DNA from: WTJH01 sp049598145
GTDB lineage: Bacteria; Bacteroidota; Bacteroidia; Flavobacteriales; Flavobacteriaceae
Reading direction: 5' to 3'
DNA: 12,755 nucleotides
Assembly: GCA_049598145.1 (NCBI GenBank)
Contig: JBMYNJ010000046.1
Span: 1-12,755 of the forward strand
The notes beneath the pieces were generated by a model. The model searched no databases, had not been told where the DNA came from, and saw only the letters and a program-made list of their open reading frames with translations. Both the position numbers and the translations under genes were made by a program. The number at the start of each line of letters is the position of its first letter. The stretch's first letter is position 1. This document shows positions 1-5,875 of this stretch, one piece after another.

Positions 1-115
1 TTCCGTTTTCTAAAGTAGACCAATCAACGTATCTCAATGTAATGCCACCAATTATTGCAGGTATAAGCATTAAGATGAATAAAACTTTTTTTGAAGGTTG
101 CCACATAATATTCAT
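1..115 (-). CDS. N-terminal fragment of a small membrane protein, unknown function (runs off the left edge)
   Basis: The reading frame opens with ATG at 115-113 and stays open to the window edge (38 codons seen). It starts MNIMWQPSKK and continues with a hydrophobic run (VLFILMLIPAIIGGITL, about residues 11-27), which looks like a membrane anchor or signal-anchor segment with a short basic N-terminus. A purine-rich stretch (GAAGAGGG) lies some 5 bases before the start. The start sits about 50 bases inside a new cassette-like unit whose core site GTTATGC is at 168-162 on this strand, so the gene appears to be the cargo of the next cassette after the DUF5694-like gene. Like that gene it is AT-rich. 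No family can be named from 38 residues. Confidence 0.5.
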   Translation of the reverse strand, partial: MNIMWQPSKKVLFILMLIPAIIGGITLRYVDWSTLENG

Positions 116-161
116 TTTTTATCCCTCTTCAAGACAGTTAGACTCGAATGAATTTGAAGCA

Positions 162-293
162 GCATAACGGTCTTGTATATGCATAGTAAGGGATTTGTAT
201 TAGATTAGTTTTGGTTTATAAACTACTTTGACAAGTACAAAATTATCTTTGGTTTATGTCTTAAACCCTTATTATGCTTATACCTTGTTAGCC
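162..293 (-). repeat. attC-like recombination site (long imperfect hairpin bounded by core-like sequences)
   Basis: Read on the minus strand, the site opens with GGCTAAC (293-287) right after the lipoprotein stop codon and closes with GTTATGC (168-162). Between them are two long arms: 276-266 pairs with 192-182 (CATAATAAGGG / CCCTTACTATG, one G-T position) and the pairing goes on outward to about 17 positions with two imperfections, then a few unpaired bases before each core. The centre (about 193-265) is an AT-rich loop holding a 10-base direct repeat, TTTGGTTTAT on the plus strand at 210-219 and 248-257. Length, inverted arms, unpaired bases and AAC...GTT ends match the plan of integron attC sites. 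The RYYYAAC / GTTRRRY consensus is met only in part, so the call is attC-like and rests on architecture. Confidence 0.6.
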
Positions 294-297
294 ATAG

Positions 298-1158
298 TTA
301 TCTATCCATTATTTCTTTGAGTTCTACTGTTTTCCATTCGGGATTATAGTCAATAAAATCCTTAAACATTGCTATATGACTTGCGCCTGCTGAAATTACA
401 ATTCTCTTATCTTCCTTTTCCATTGCCTTTTGAATAATCGAATACATATATAGGTTTCTTTTATACCATTCTGATGCTAAATAGGCGCCTACAAAATTAT
501 CCTTTTCACCACCTTGATTTGCAAGATTTACATACCAGTTAATGTCTTCTTTTCTTCTTTTATCATCATTATAATGATATAGAATTTCAGTTAAAGATTT
601 ATTAGATGCAAATAATTCGTTTTCAGTTTTTTCCAATTTTACTAATTCAATACTATCCTTTGCAATTAAATCAAACTGCTTTGCTTTTTCCATCAGTTGT
701 ATTAGACTATCATATCTGAACTCTGTTCTGTAGTCCATTGCGTACAACTTTTTATGATTCAATTTTTTAGCAGTTCTAAATGCTAATTGATATAATTCAT
801 CTCTTTTTTCTTTGCTGTAATCGTTTGTAGAAAAAGAAGAATAAATTGAATCTAGTTTATTTTGATGATTATACATAGTTTCTACAAATATCTTGTCAGG
901 ATTAAATGCCTTAATTTTATCAGATATTAACTCAAGTTCATTCTGATCACTTTCATTTAAAATATTTCTAATTTTAATATCGACAACATCTCCATTATTT
1001 TCTGGATCAAAATTTGCAAAATGGAAAGTTCCAATTAGTAATATTTCCAACTTATCATCTTTTGAATTATAAGTTTTTTCTTTATTCTGTTCAACTCCAT
1101 TTCCATTACAATTAGTCAGAAGTATTAGTATTAAAATTCCAATTATAATTTTTTGCAT
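298..1158 (-). CDS. DUF5694-like predicted lipoprotein, TraB/TIKI-type fold
   Basis: This is a 286-residue protein. It starts with a lipoprotein signal: hydrophobic residues 4-14, then LTNC with Cys17 as the probable lipidated residue, so it should be anchored to a membrane and face the periplasm or outside. The mature part begins with a Gly/Asn-rich tether, then LLIGTFHFAN (GTFH at 43-46), a conserved-looking VET with Glu93, YAMDYR (139-144) and near the end ISAGASHIAMF (GASH at 258-261). Paired GxxH motifs with an intervening acidic residue mark the TraB/GumN/TIKI superfamily, in which TIKI proteins are metal-dependent peptidases; DUF5694 proteins carry the same GTFHF opening. Enzyme activity here is inference. 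ATG at 1158-1156 lies 18 bases after the cassette core (1183-1177), and I see no Bacteroidota promoter in between. It is much more AT-rich than genes to the right (14 G/C of 60 at 601-660), consistent with lateral transfer. Confidence 0.75.
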   Translation of the reverse strand: MQKIIIGILILILLTNCNGNGVEQNKEKTYNSKDDKLEILLIGTFHFANFDPENNGDVVDIKIRNILNESDQNELELISDKIKAFNPDKIFVETMYNHQNKLDSIYSSFSTNDYSKEKRDELYQLAFRTAKKLNHKKLYAMDYRTEFRYDSLIQLMEKAKQFDLIAKDSIELVKLEKTENELFASNKSLTEILYHYNDDKRRKEDINWYVNLANQGGEKDNFVGAYLASEWYKRNLYMYSIIQKAMEKEDKRIVISAGASHIAMFKDFIDYNPEWKTVELKEIMDR

Positions 1159-1170
1159 TTTGTTTGTTTT

Positions 1171-1183
1171 AATTATGGCTAAC
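1171..1183 (-). repeat. Cassette 5' core site, inverted copy of the sequence at 287-299
   Basis: On the minus strand this reads GTTAGCCATAATT and immediately precedes the lipoprotein gene. The sequence just past the gene's stop reads AACTATGGCTAAC on the same strand (299-287), the exact reverse complement except for one base. In integron cassettes the first bases of a cassette pair with the inverse core of its own attC, because both come from the same site in the excised circle; this is that pattern. The 13-base pair of ends brackets the whole gene. Confidence 0.6.
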
Positions 1184-1233
1184 TAGCAGATATCGGAAAC
1201 TAGGTTCCGATCGTTTCCTTATATCCGTTTAAA
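1184..1233 (-). repeat. Short attC- or attI-like hairpin upstream of the cassette
   Basis: On the plus strand GATATCGGAAAC (1189-1200) pairs with GTTTCCTTATATC (1213-1225): six perfect pairs, one or two unpaired bases, then five or six more, closing a 12-base loop. On the minus strand the order is AAAC, a spacer base, the stem, a five-base spacer (TGCTA), then the core GTTAGCC (1183-1177). This is the same plan as the longer site at 162-293, so it may be the attachment site of a preceding cassette or the primary site where the array joins the chromosome. A chance hairpin cannot be excluded. Confidence 0.4.
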
Positions 1234-1238
1234 AATAG

Positions 1239-1301
1239 TTGAAAAATCAAATAGGCGTTGGAGGGTTTGTCTTTCATTGGATAGGATTTCGGATTTTTCA
1301 A
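1239..1301. repeat. 10-bp inverted repeat with 43-bp spacer
   Basis: TTGAAAAATC at 1239-1248 and GATTTTTCAA at 1292-1301 are exact reverse complements. The spacer is more G-rich than the arms (GGCGTTGGAGGG). No function can be assigned; it may be the remains of another hairpin site, or chance in AT-rich DNA. Confidence 0.3.
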
Positions 1302-1403
1302 TTTATCAAAAAAACAGAAAGTGAGATCGTCCGGAAATGTTAAAATTGTGAGGGGTTATGGGATATCAGGGCAGAAGTCCCTTAAAAAAAGGGCTTTTAA
1401 ATA

Positions 1404-1438
1404 GAAAAAACTCATTAACATTTGACTGTCAATGAGTT
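1404..1438 (-). terminator. Rho-independent terminator of the tRNA-Ser/tRNA-Arg unit
   Basis: AACTCATT (1409-1416) pairs perfectly with AATGAGTT (1431-1438), with three further inner pairs (ACA/TGT) after one mismatch. On the minus strand the stem runs straight into TTTTTTC (1410-1404). It lies 14 bases beyond the tRNA-Arg 3' end and in the right direction. Confidence 0.8.
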
Positions 1439-1452
1439 GTAAAGTGTTTAAG

Positions 1453-1526
1453 TGATCGCGATAGGATTCGAACCTATGACCGGCTGCTTAGAAGGCAGCT
1501 GCTCTATCCAGCTGAGCTACGCGACC
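1453..1526 (-). tRNA. tRNA-Arg (anticodon UCU)
   Basis: The minus strand folds into a full cloverleaf of 74 bases: acceptor stem GGTCGCG / CGCGATC (one G-U pair), D arm GCTC...GAGC, anticodon stem GCTGC / GCAGC with loop CTTCTAA (anticodon bases at 1492-1490), T arm ATAGG-TTCGAAT-CCTAT, and discriminator A at 1453. The CCA end is not encoded. It lies 13 bases after tRNA-Ser and should be cut from the same transcript. It reads AGA/AGG codons. Confidence 0.97.
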
Positions 1527-1539
1527 TTTCAGATATTTG

Positions 1540-1623
1540 CGGAGAGACAGGGATTCGAACCCTGGCAACGCTTACACGTTGACAGATTAGCAATCTGCTC
1601 CATTACCACTCTGGCACCTCTCC
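1540..1623 (-). tRNA. tRNA-Ser (anticodon GCU)
   Basis: This is a class II tRNA on the minus strand. It has acceptor GGAGAGG / TCTCTCC (last pair G-U), an anticodon stem GCAGA / TCTGT with loop TTGCTAA (anticodon at 1591-1589), a long variable arm with perfect stem CAACG / CGTTG (1581-1577 and 1570-1566), T arm CAGGG-TTCGAAT-CCCTG and discriminator G, as expected for serine. No CCA is encoded. It reads AGC/AGU codons and is the first gene of the tRNA pair. Confidence 0.97.
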
Positions 1624-1640
1624 TTGCGCTTTTGCAAAGG

Positions 1641-1671
1641 CAAAAATACAGCTTCACCCGAAATTCCACAA
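1641..1671 (-). promoter_or_regulatory. Bacteroidota-type promoter for the tRNA unit
   Basis: On the minus strand TTG (1671-1669), exactly 20 bases, then TATTTTTG (1648-1641) fit the TTG / TAnnTTTG promoter of this phylum with no mismatch. Transcription would start roughly 5-8 bases on, giving a leader of about ten bases before tRNA-Ser. The -33 box lies just past the stop codon of the 7TM-HD gene. Confidence 0.75.
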
Positions 1672-1675
1672 CACT

Positions 1676-3730
1676 TTATTCGGGATATTCGATCCGCAGT
1701 TGAAATTGATTGACCATTTTTTGGGTCAAAACTTTTTTGACAGATTCAATTTCGGCTAAGGTGATGTCGCAAAAATCAAACTGCCCTTCCTCTTTTTGGC
1801 GTTCAATAATCCGGTCGATGAATTGTTTTAATTCTTCTAACTGGGGTTGCAAAAGGCTTTTGGATGCCGCTTCTACGGCATCGGCCATCATCAGCACCGC
1901 GGTTTCTTTCGAAAAAGGCTTAGGTCCCGGATATTGATAGGTTTCTGGGGCCACCGAGTTCCCCTCCCCTGCTTGTTCCTGCGCTTTTTTATAGAAGAAA
2001 TAGACCAAAGACGTCCCGTGGTGGGTTCGGATAAAGTCGATGATCCGTTCGGGTAGTTTGTATTTTTTGGCCAGCTCCACCCCTTTTAAGACATGCGCGA
2101 CAATGATTTGGGCACTCTGCTGGGGTTCCAAATCGTCGTGAGGGTTGAGTTTCCCTTTTTGATTTTCTGTAAAATAAGTGGGATTGTCTAGCTTTCCAAT
2201 GTCGTGATAAAGCGCTCCCACGCGCACCAATAGAGTATTGGCTCCGATTTCGTCGGCAGCGGCTTCGGCCAAATGCGCCACCTGAATCACATGATTAAAG
2301 GTCCCGGGAGCCTTGTCGGCCAACAAGCGTAAAAGTGGGGTGCGGGTATCGGACCACTCAAAAAGGGTCACATCGGAAGTCAAACTAAAGAGGCGTTCGT
2401 AGATATAAATCAACGGTTGTACAAAAAGCGTTAACAGGCCATTGATCAGCAGCAGCCCCACAATCGTTAAGGATTGTAAATCGAAAGCCTCCCCCTGTAT
2501 CAGGTGCATGGCCACATAACCCAACAAATAGACCCCTACAATCTGAAAAACCGAAATAAAGATATTGGCCCGACGGTGCAACTGCCTGACCCCTTGGAGG
2601 GTCACCATTCCGGCCAGAATTTGCATCACTACAAACTCAAAGGGGTTGGGCGTCATAAAACTGACCAGCAAAACCGTAAGTACATGGGCAAACAGCCCTA
2701 CACGAGGATCGAAAAAAGCTTTTAAGGTTAACGGCAATACACAAAAGGGCAGGGCATAAATCAGTTGTTCATTAATCCCAATCACTAAAGAAGCAGCAAT
2801 AAAAATAAACAGCAGATTAAAGAGAATAAAACTCAACTGGCGATTGTCTATATAAATATTGGAGCGATATTTAGAAATAAACAAAAACAGCATCCCCACG
2901 GTGAGCAGGATAATAATTAAAAGCCCACCAGAAAGGGCTAAGAGTTCCTGCGTATTAAGACCCCTCAGTTTATATTCGGCCCTTAGGGATTCCAGGCGTT
3001 GATAGGTTTCTTCTCCTACCAAAGCTCCTTCGGCTACAACGGTTTCGTCCTGAGCAACAAAGCCCTTGGTGAGGGCGATTTCCGATAAACGCTGATCTAT
3101 ATCCAGTTGGGTAAAAGATTCATCGACCTTGAGATTGGGCTGCACCACCTCAAACAAAACATCAAAAATAAGTCCCTGCAGTTTGGGCGTCACTCCAAGC
3201 GAATCCAATCGAGCATTTAATTGGGCTTCCAAAGCTTCGGGTCGGAGGAGTTGCGATCGATTCAGGGATCGCTCTTGGTCCTGCTCAATGAGTACCCAAG
3301 GTTCAGGTTCCTGAAAAGCGATGGGCAAAATCCCTCTTCGAGTAAAGTTTGCTAAACACTCTTGAGCAAGCTGTAGTGCTTGCTGATTTTGGCGTTTGGA
3401 TAACTCTTTAAATGCGCTGGGGGAAATCTCTGCCAGTCGATCAAGCATTTGCTGGGTTGCTTGGGGGTCTTTTCGGAAAAAAAGGGTACGCTCTGCCAAA
3501 ATTTTCTCCCGCTCAACTTGCAGCTCTTCTTGTGTTTTTAGAAGGGGAAACTCAAAGGGTGCCACCAAGGTTTTGTGACTCCAACGCTGCCCTTTTTGGT
3601 AGGACCAATTGAACTGGTTTTGCTTGGGAAAAAAATAAAAGACCAATGCTCCGCTAACCAAAAACAAAACAATTTTGGTGAACAAGTCTCTGCTAAAGGA
3701 GAAGTTTTTAAATCCGGTTTTAAGCGCCAT
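1676..3730 (-). CDS. pgpH: 7TM-HD cyclic-di-AMP phosphodiesterase (PgpH/YqfF family)
   Basis: PgpH-type enzymes hydrolyse the second messenger c-di-AMP in the cytoplasm. The protein has 684 residues from the chosen start: a first membrane segment (about 19-34), an external 7TM-HDED-type domain (about 45-260), a block of membrane helices (about 264-445), then a cytosolic HD domain. Candidate metal ligands are His480 in TFNHVIQVAHLAE, His509-Asp510 in YHDIGK, His546 in AHV, His570-571 in RTHHGT and Asp617 in MMADAVEAA. I chose ATG at 3730 over the open-frame start at 3811 because the extra 27 residues are polar, unlike the family, and would overlap the promoter of the divergent gene. The stop is 52 bases before tRNA-Ser and no terminator is visible between, so some read-through into the tRNAs is possible. 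The gene name rests on domain order, since other HD phosphohydrolases exist. Confidence 0.9.
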   Translation of the reverse strand: MALKTGFKNFSFSRDLFTKIVLFLVSGALVFYFFPKQNQFNWSYQKGQRWSHKTLVAPFEFPLLKTQEELQVEREKILAERTLFFRKDPQATQQMLDRLAEISPSAFKELSKRQNQQALQLAQECLANFTRRGILPIAFQEPEPWVLIEQDQERSLNRSQLLRPEALEAQLNARLDSLGVTPKLQGLIFDVLFEVVQPNLKVDESFTQLDIDQRLSEIALTKGFVAQDETVVAEGALVGEETYQRLESLRAEYKLRGLNTQELLALSGGLLIIILLTVGMLFLFISKYRSNIYIDNRQLSFILFNLLFIFIAASLVIGINEQLIYALPFCVLPLTLKAFFDPRVGLFAHVLTVLLVSFMTPNPFEFVVMQILAGMVTLQGVRQLHRRANIFISVFQIVGVYLLGYVAMHLIQGEAFDLQSLTIVGLLLINGLLTLFVQPLIYIYERLFSLTSDVTLFEWSDTRTPLLRLLADKAPGTFNHVIQVAHLAEAAADEIGANTLLVRVGALYHDIGKLDNPTYFTENQKGKLNPHDDLEPQQSAQIIVAHVLKGVELAKKYKLPERIIDFIRTHHGTSLVYFFYKKAQEQAGEGNSVAPETYQYPGPKPFSKETAVLMMADAVEAASKSLLQPQLEELKQFIDRIIERQKEEGQFDFCDITLAEIESVKKVLTQKMVNQFQLRIEYPE

Positions 3731-3828
3731 AAAAAGTCTGCATTCCCTATGGAAATATTTTTGGGAAAGGTACAAATTGAAATCAATTTCTCTATTTTTG
3801 TCCGGATCCACTTTGGGAAAATCAAATT
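3731..3828. promoter_or_regulatory. Divergent intergenic region, with a -7-like box for the C40 peptidase gene
   Basis: Between the two divergent starts are 98 bases. On the plus strand TATTTTTG occurs twice (3756-3763 and 3793-3800), each a full match to TAnnTTTG. The second would give a leader of roughly 20 bases before the TTG start at 3829. Neither has a TTG at the ideal distance (gaps of 13 and 29 from TTGs at 3777 and 3761 to the second box). No clear promoter is seen in the opposite direction. Confidence 0.4.
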
Positions 3829-4578
3829 TTGAAATACGGTATTTGTCACCTCAGTATTGTCCCCCTCCGGCTGGAACAAAGCCACCAAAGCGAACTGGTG
3901 AGCCAGTTGCTTTACGGCGAATTGTTTACCATCCTGGAAAGTCGAAAAAAATGGGTCAAAATCCGATCGGCCATAGACCGCTACGAAGGCTGGGTGGCTA
4001 TAGGGCAATTTAAAGTTCTTAAAGCCGAAGAATTTCAGGAACTCTCCGCCTTGCCGGCCCGCTACAACACGCACTATATCGATCATGTAGAAGATGCTCG
4101 TGGAGTGCTCTTCCCTTTGCCCCTAGGAGCCAATTTGGCTATGGCTTCTTTTTTAAACCACCAAGAAGTAGGTGCCGAAAAAGTTTCGGAATCTTCTCCA
4201 AAGAGCTTGGTGTCTATCGCCTATATGTATCTCAATTCGCCCTACTTATGGGGAGGGAAAACTCCCTTTGGAATCGATTGTTCAGGCTTTTCTCAGATGG
4301 TTTATCGACTTAAAGGTATCGACCTTCCCAGAGATGCCTACCAACAGGCCGAAGTAGGCCATACCTTAAGCTTTATTGAAGAAGCCCAGCCCGGCGATTT
4401 GGCCTTTTTCGACGACTCGGAAGGGAAAATCATTCATGTGGGGATCCTTTTGGAAAACAACTACATCATCCATGCTTTTGGGCAAGTGCGGATCGACCGG
4501 ATCGACCAGACTGGGATTTTTAACCAGAGCCTGATGCAACACACACATCGCCTGCGTTTTCTCAAACACTACGCATAA
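3829..4578 (+). CDS. C40 (NlpC/P60) peptidase with N-terminal SH3-like domain
   Basis: This 249-residue protein is probably a cell-wall peptide hydrolase (gamma-D-glutamyl-diamino acid endopeptidase class). The N-terminal 65 or so residues form an SH3-like module (MKYGICHLSIVPLR, then KKWVKIR and YEGWVA). The C-terminal half is the papain-like C40 domain: YLWGGKTPFGIDCSGF with nucleophile Cys151, IIHVGI with His203, and a third polar residue, His215, in IIHAFG. There is no signal peptide, so it may act on recycled murein peptides in the cytoplasm, as proposed for YkfC-like enzymes, or leave by another route; that is inference. The start is TTG at 3829: no ATG lies near it (the next in-frame Met is residue 105), and starting there gives the family's usual N-terminus. 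The gene is divergent from the pgpH-type gene and convergent with the TPR gene. Confidence 0.9.
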   Translation: MKYGICHLSIVPLRLEQSHQSELVSQLLYGELFTILESRKKWVKIRSAIDRYEGWVAIGQFKVLKAEEFQELSALPARYNTHYIDHVEDARGVLFPLPLGANLAMASFLNHQEVGAEKVSESSPKSLVSIAYMYLNSPYLWGGKTPFGIDCSGFSQMVYRLKGIDLPRDAYQQAEVGHTLSFIEEAQPGDLAFFDDSEGKIIHVGILLENNYIIHAFGQVRIDRIDQTGIFNQSLMQHTHRLRFLKHYA

Positions 4579-4602
4579 AAAAACCGCCAGATGGCGGTTT
4601 TT
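4579..4602. terminator. Bidirectional Rho-independent terminator
   Basis: AAAAACCGCCA (4579-4589) and TGGCGGTTTTT (4592-4602) are a perfect inverted repeat with a two-base centre, starting right after the peptidase stop codon. It has a T tract on both strands, so it can end both the plus-strand peptidase transcript and the minus-strand TPR transcript whose stop is at 4621. Confidence 0.92.
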
Positions 4603-4620
4603 ACTAATGCTTTTGAAAGC

Positions 4621-5844
4621 TTACTCGTTTAACATCGCTTTCATGGCTTTAAAGCCTTCGGTATCGCCTAAAGTTCCGTAGATGTTCATCAGCGTACGAA
4701 CTGCATTTTCATTTTGGTTTAAGTCCACAATTTTCTTTAAAATCGGGATACATTCTTGGTATAAATCTTCGCGCTCCGTTTTTAATGCCCCATATCGGGC
4801 ATTGTCGGCACGAGAATTTCCCAAGCTGTTCATCTCTTCCACCAAAGCGGCTTCACCTTCTAAAATTAAAGCGACCAGGTTTAAGTATCCGGACTCAAAT
4901 TCAGGATCCAGTTCGATAGACTTTTCATAATATTCACGTGCGGCCTGGGTGTCCCCTAAATCGGCATTGACCACTCCTAAATTAAAATATAAGTTGGCGT
5001 TGTTCGGGTCTTGGGCAATGGCCTCTTGCATCAGCACTTTAAATTTTTCCTTTTCACCCAATTCGATATAGATATTGGCCTCTGTCAGGATTAAATTCAA
5101 GTCATTTGGATTGGCTTTTCGAGCATCGGCTACGGCAGCAATCGCTTTTTCATTATCCCCTTGTTGAGCATAAATTAAAGCAATGTTCTTGACGATTTCA
5201 GGAAAACGGGATTCGGTTTGTTCTTCCCGAAGGTTAGTGTACTCTTTGGTTTTCCCATACAAACTATATTCGGATTCAGATACTTCAATTTCGTTTCCTG
5301 TAGCCACTTCAGTGGCAAAATATTGAGTCTTAATACCTTCGTATTTAAGGTCTCTTAGCTGAACGTAATAATCCAAAGCACGGTCATAAATTTTTCCGTT
5401 TACGGCACTGGAAGCGGCATAGTAGAGATATTCCTTATTGTTTTCCGGATCGAATTTGTAGGCCAAATTGAGCTTCGTAGAGGAAGCATCGTAAGCTTCG
5501 TTTTGGTTGTCTTCAATGGCACTATTAATAAGATCGTTTAAGAGCGATTGGCGTTGGGGAGGCAATTCGGCTGCCAAGCTACTTTCACCTTTAATAGATT
5601 CGTAGAGCTGAAAAGCCCCTTCAAAATCGCTCCGAGCCTGAGCGATTTTCCCTTCTAAAAAAACTTTTCTGGCTTTTTCTTTGGGTTTGGCCGCTTCAAA
5701 GAGGGCTGCATTGCCTTCTAAAATTGCAGCGGCACCATCGATATCATTAGCAATAAATAGCTTTTCGGCCTGTTTCAGCTCCTTTTTTTGTCCGTGCATG
5801 TGTATGGCTACGGCCAGTAGAGGGAGTAAAATGTAATTTTTCAT
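4621..5844 (-). CDS. Exported tetratricopeptide-repeat protein, function unknown
   Basis: The protein has 407 residues with an N-terminal signal peptide (MKNYILLPLLAVAIHMHGQ, cleavage likely after Gly18 or Gln19), so it is probably periplasmic or membrane-associated. The rest is helical repeat: degenerate repeats from about residue 22 to 165, then clear TPR units at about 216-248 (IALIYAQQGDNEKAIAA), 250-282 (ANIYIELGEKEKF) and 283-316 (NLGVVNADLGDTQAAREYY), and a last degenerate unit near 360-407. TPR arrays bind other proteins; the partner cannot be read from the sequence. It starts 31 bases after the gyrA stop on the same strand with no terminator between, so the two are probably one transcript. 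I recall a TPR gene after gyrA in many Flavobacteriaceae, which suggests a conserved but unexplained linkage. Confidence 0.9.
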   Translation of the reverse strand: MKNYILLPLLAVAIHMHGQKKELKQAEKLFIANDIDGAAAILEGNAALFEAAKPKEKARKVFLEGKIAQARSDFEGAFQLYESIKGESSLAAELPPQRQSLLNDLINSAIEDNQNEAYDASSTKLNLAYKFDPENNKEYLYYAASSAVNGKIYDRALDYYVQLRDLKYEGIKTQYFATEVATGNEIEVSESEYSLYGKTKEYTNLREEQTESRFPEIVKNIALIYAQQGDNEKAIAAVADARKANPNDLNLILTEANIYIELGEKEKFKVLMQEAIAQDPNNANLYFNLGVVNADLGDTQAAREYYEKSIELDPEFESGYLNLVALILEGEAALVEEMNSLGNSRADNARYGALKTEREDLYQECIPILKKIVDLNQNENAVRTLMNIYGTLGDTEGFKAMKAMLNE

Positions 5845-5875
5845 CGGTATAAATAAATTTTTGCAAAATTATAGA

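Larger units (their letters stand above)
1184..1403. other. Intergenic stretch between the cassette and the tRNA terminator
   Basis: Apart from the hairpin at 1184-1233 I see no convincing gene here. There is a 26-codon frame on the minus strand (1277-1200) that ends inside that hairpin, a 10-base perfect inverted repeat (TTGAAAAATC at 1239-1248 and its complement at 1292-1301), and a short stem-loop at 1375-1398 (CCCTT / AAGGG core with an A-rich loop, followed by TTTT on the plus strand). The last resembles a weak plus-strand terminator, but no plus-strand gene would use it. Confidence 0.5.

Noticed and set aside
1375..1398. Stem-loop that could be a plus-strand terminator
   Set aside because: No plus-strand gene precedes it and the U tract is only four bases; kept only as a note in the intergenic description.
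1453..1526. tRNA-Arg as attachment site of an integrated element
   Set aside because: I found no repeat of the tRNA 3' end elsewhere in the left 1.4 kb, and a terminator separates the tRNA from the cassette; the cassette ends are defined by their own cores.
1452..1703. 83-codon plus-strand open frame
   Set aside because: It runs antisense through both tRNA genes; its protein (IGFEPMTGCLEGSCS...) is the familiar false translation of tRNA T and anticodon arms.
3731..3811. Upstream start for the 7TM-HD protein (27 more residues)
   Set aside because: The extension is polar, precedes the usual short N-terminus before the first membrane helix, and would use up the divergent promoter region.
3538..4086. 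182-codon minus-strand open frame spanning two genes
   Set aside because: It overlaps the 5' part of the 7TM-HD gene in another frame and is antisense to the SH3 domain of the peptidase, both of which have clear family motifs.
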